Assembly: GCA_001303545.1 (NCBI GenBank)
Contig: LJUA01000008.1
Span: forward strand, 1 to 27,749
DNA from: Dehalococcoidia bacterium SM23_28_2
GTDB taxonomy: Bacteria; Chloroflexota; Dehalococcoidia; SM23-28-2
Reading direction: 5' to 3'
Length of the DNA stretch: 27,749 bases
This document shows, one piece after another, positions 27,128 to 27,749 of this stretch. The position numbers and the translations under genes are program-made. The notes under the pieces are model-generated. The model had not been told where the DNA came from and searched no databases. It saw only the letters and a program-made list of their open reading frames with translations. Positions within the stretch are counted from its first letter, which is position 1. Each line of letters starts with the position of its first letter.

Positions 27128-27749
27128 TTGGCTAGGAATTTGACCTACAAGATCCTCGAAGAACACCTGGTTTCCGGGAAGCTGGAGCCCGGCAATGAGA
27201 TCGGCATCCGGATCGATCAGACCCTCACCCAGGACGCTACCGGCACCATGGCCTACCTCCAGTTCGAGGCCATGAACATCCCCCGCGTTCGCACCAAGCT
27301 CTCGGTGAGCTACGTCGACCACAACATGCTCCAGACAGGCTTTGAGAACGCCGATGACCATCGCTTTCTCCAGGGCATCGCCGCCAAGTATGGAATCTAC
27401 TTCTCCCGCCCCGGCAACGGCATCTGCCACCAAGTGCACCTGGAGCGCTTCGGCGTGCCCGGCGAGACGCTCGTGGGCTCCGATAGCCATACACCCACTG
27501 GCGGCGGCCTGGGCATGATCGCCATTGGCGCCGGCGGCCTGGATGTGGCGATGGCCATGGGCGGCCAGCCCTTCTACGTGATCGCCCCCAGGGTAGTGCT
27601 GGTGAAGCTCACCGGCAGCCTGCCGCCGTGGGTATCGGGCAAGGACATCATTTTGGAGGTGCTACGCCGCCAGACGGTGAAGGGCGGCCTGGGCAAGGTC
27701 TTCGAGTACGGCGGGCCAGGCGTGGAAACCCTCTCCGTGCCCGAGCGGG
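27128..27749 (+). CDS. acn: Aconitate hydratase, N-terminal part
   Basis: Aconitase interconverts citrate and isocitrate in the TCA cycle using a 4Fe-4S cluster. The first 207 residues are present; the gene runs off the right edge. The frame reads MARNLTYKILEEHL, then the aconitase block RIDQTLTQDATGTMAY, VSYVDHNMLQ and ETLVGSDSHTPTGGGLGM. These match aconitase better than 3-isopropylmalate dehydratase, which has different residues at the DQTLTQDATG position. The TTG at 27128 is forced: an in-frame TGA lies at 27122-27124, and AAGGGGG precedes the TTG by about 10 nt. The cluster-binding cysteines expected later in the protein are outside the window. A five-codon frame ATG-AAC-CTT-GGC-TAG (27121) overlaps the start but is badly placed for the ribosome-binding site. 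Confidence 0.93.
   Translation, partial: MARNLTYKILEEHLVSGKLEPGNEIGIRIDQTLTQDATGTMAYLQFEAMNIPRVRTKLSVSYVDHNMLQTGFENADDHRFLQGIAAKYGIYFSRPGNGICHQVHLERFGVPGETLVGSDSHTPTGGGLGMIAIGAGGLDVAMAMGGQPFYVIAPRVVLVKLTGSLPPWVSGKDIILEVLRRQTVKGGLGKVFEYGGPGVETLSVPER

Noticed and set aside
27121..27135. ATG at 27121 as the aconitase start
   Set aside because: It is out of frame with the aconitase sequence and meets a TAG after four codons.

Overview
This window looks like part of a GC-rich, free-living, organotrophic bacterium. My best guess is Chloroflexota (Dehalococcoidia/SAR202-like). This rests on the gene mix (family III CoA-transferases, thiolase, transcarboxylase-type biotin enzymes, a P1-family peptidase, an LpxL/PatA-like acyltransferase with no LPS genes beside it) and on strong sigma-70-type promoters with TATAAT boxes. 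The lineage is an inference. No rRNA, tRNA, CRISPR array, insertion sequence or phage gene is visible. Gene density is very high.

Layout. (1) 1-1582, minus strand: pantothenate operon panD-panB-panC (panC runs off the left edge). It has a promoter, a roughly 190-nt leader containing a textbook intrinsic terminator just before panD with a competing antiterminator pairing, and a 13-bp hairpin between panB and panC. (2) 1942-2826, plus: an EamA-family transporter. (3) 2823-8791, minus: polA, mutM, a thiolase and a P1-family peptidase. The peptidase is frameshifted by an exact 37-bp tandem duplication. polA appears to be leaderless, with its GTG start at the predicted +1. (4) 8900-15265, plus: E1 alpha and beta of a 2-oxoacid dehydrogenase, then two family III (CaiB/BaiF) CoA-transferases and a ThDP lyase of the acetolactate synthase / oxalyl-CoA decarboxylase / 2-hydroxyacyl-CoA lyase superfamily. 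One transferase keeps the catalytic Asp (D176); the other has His (H177) at that place, so the pair may work as a heteromer.

(5) 15326-17996, minus: ketoacyl-ACP synthase, hotdog thioesterase and LPLAT-type acyltransferase, a lipid-related operon. (6) 18246-20032: a LysR regulator and endonuclease IV (nfo) facing each other and sharing a hairpin. (7) 20213-22612, plus: a small membrane protein, an M28 peptidase lipoprotein whose start overlaps it by 74 nt, and a double-LysM lipoprotein. (8) 22741-26677, plus: a carboxyltransferase (12S/PccB-like), one or two very small ORFs joined by ATGA overlaps, and a 5S-like carboxyltransferase fused to a biotinyl domain. No biotin carboxylase is present, so the set resembles a methylmalonyl-CoA:pyruvate transcarboxylase. 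(9) 26745-27749: a stand-alone Lrp/AsnC RAM-domain protein divergent from a partial aconitase.

Taken together, the right half suggests central carbon metabolism around acyl-CoA, methylmalonyl-CoA/oxaloacetate and the TCA cycle. The E1/CoA-transferase/ThDP-lyase cluster is the best candidate for an uncharacterised catabolic module. The panD leader and the 37-bp duplication are the clearest sequence-level surprises.
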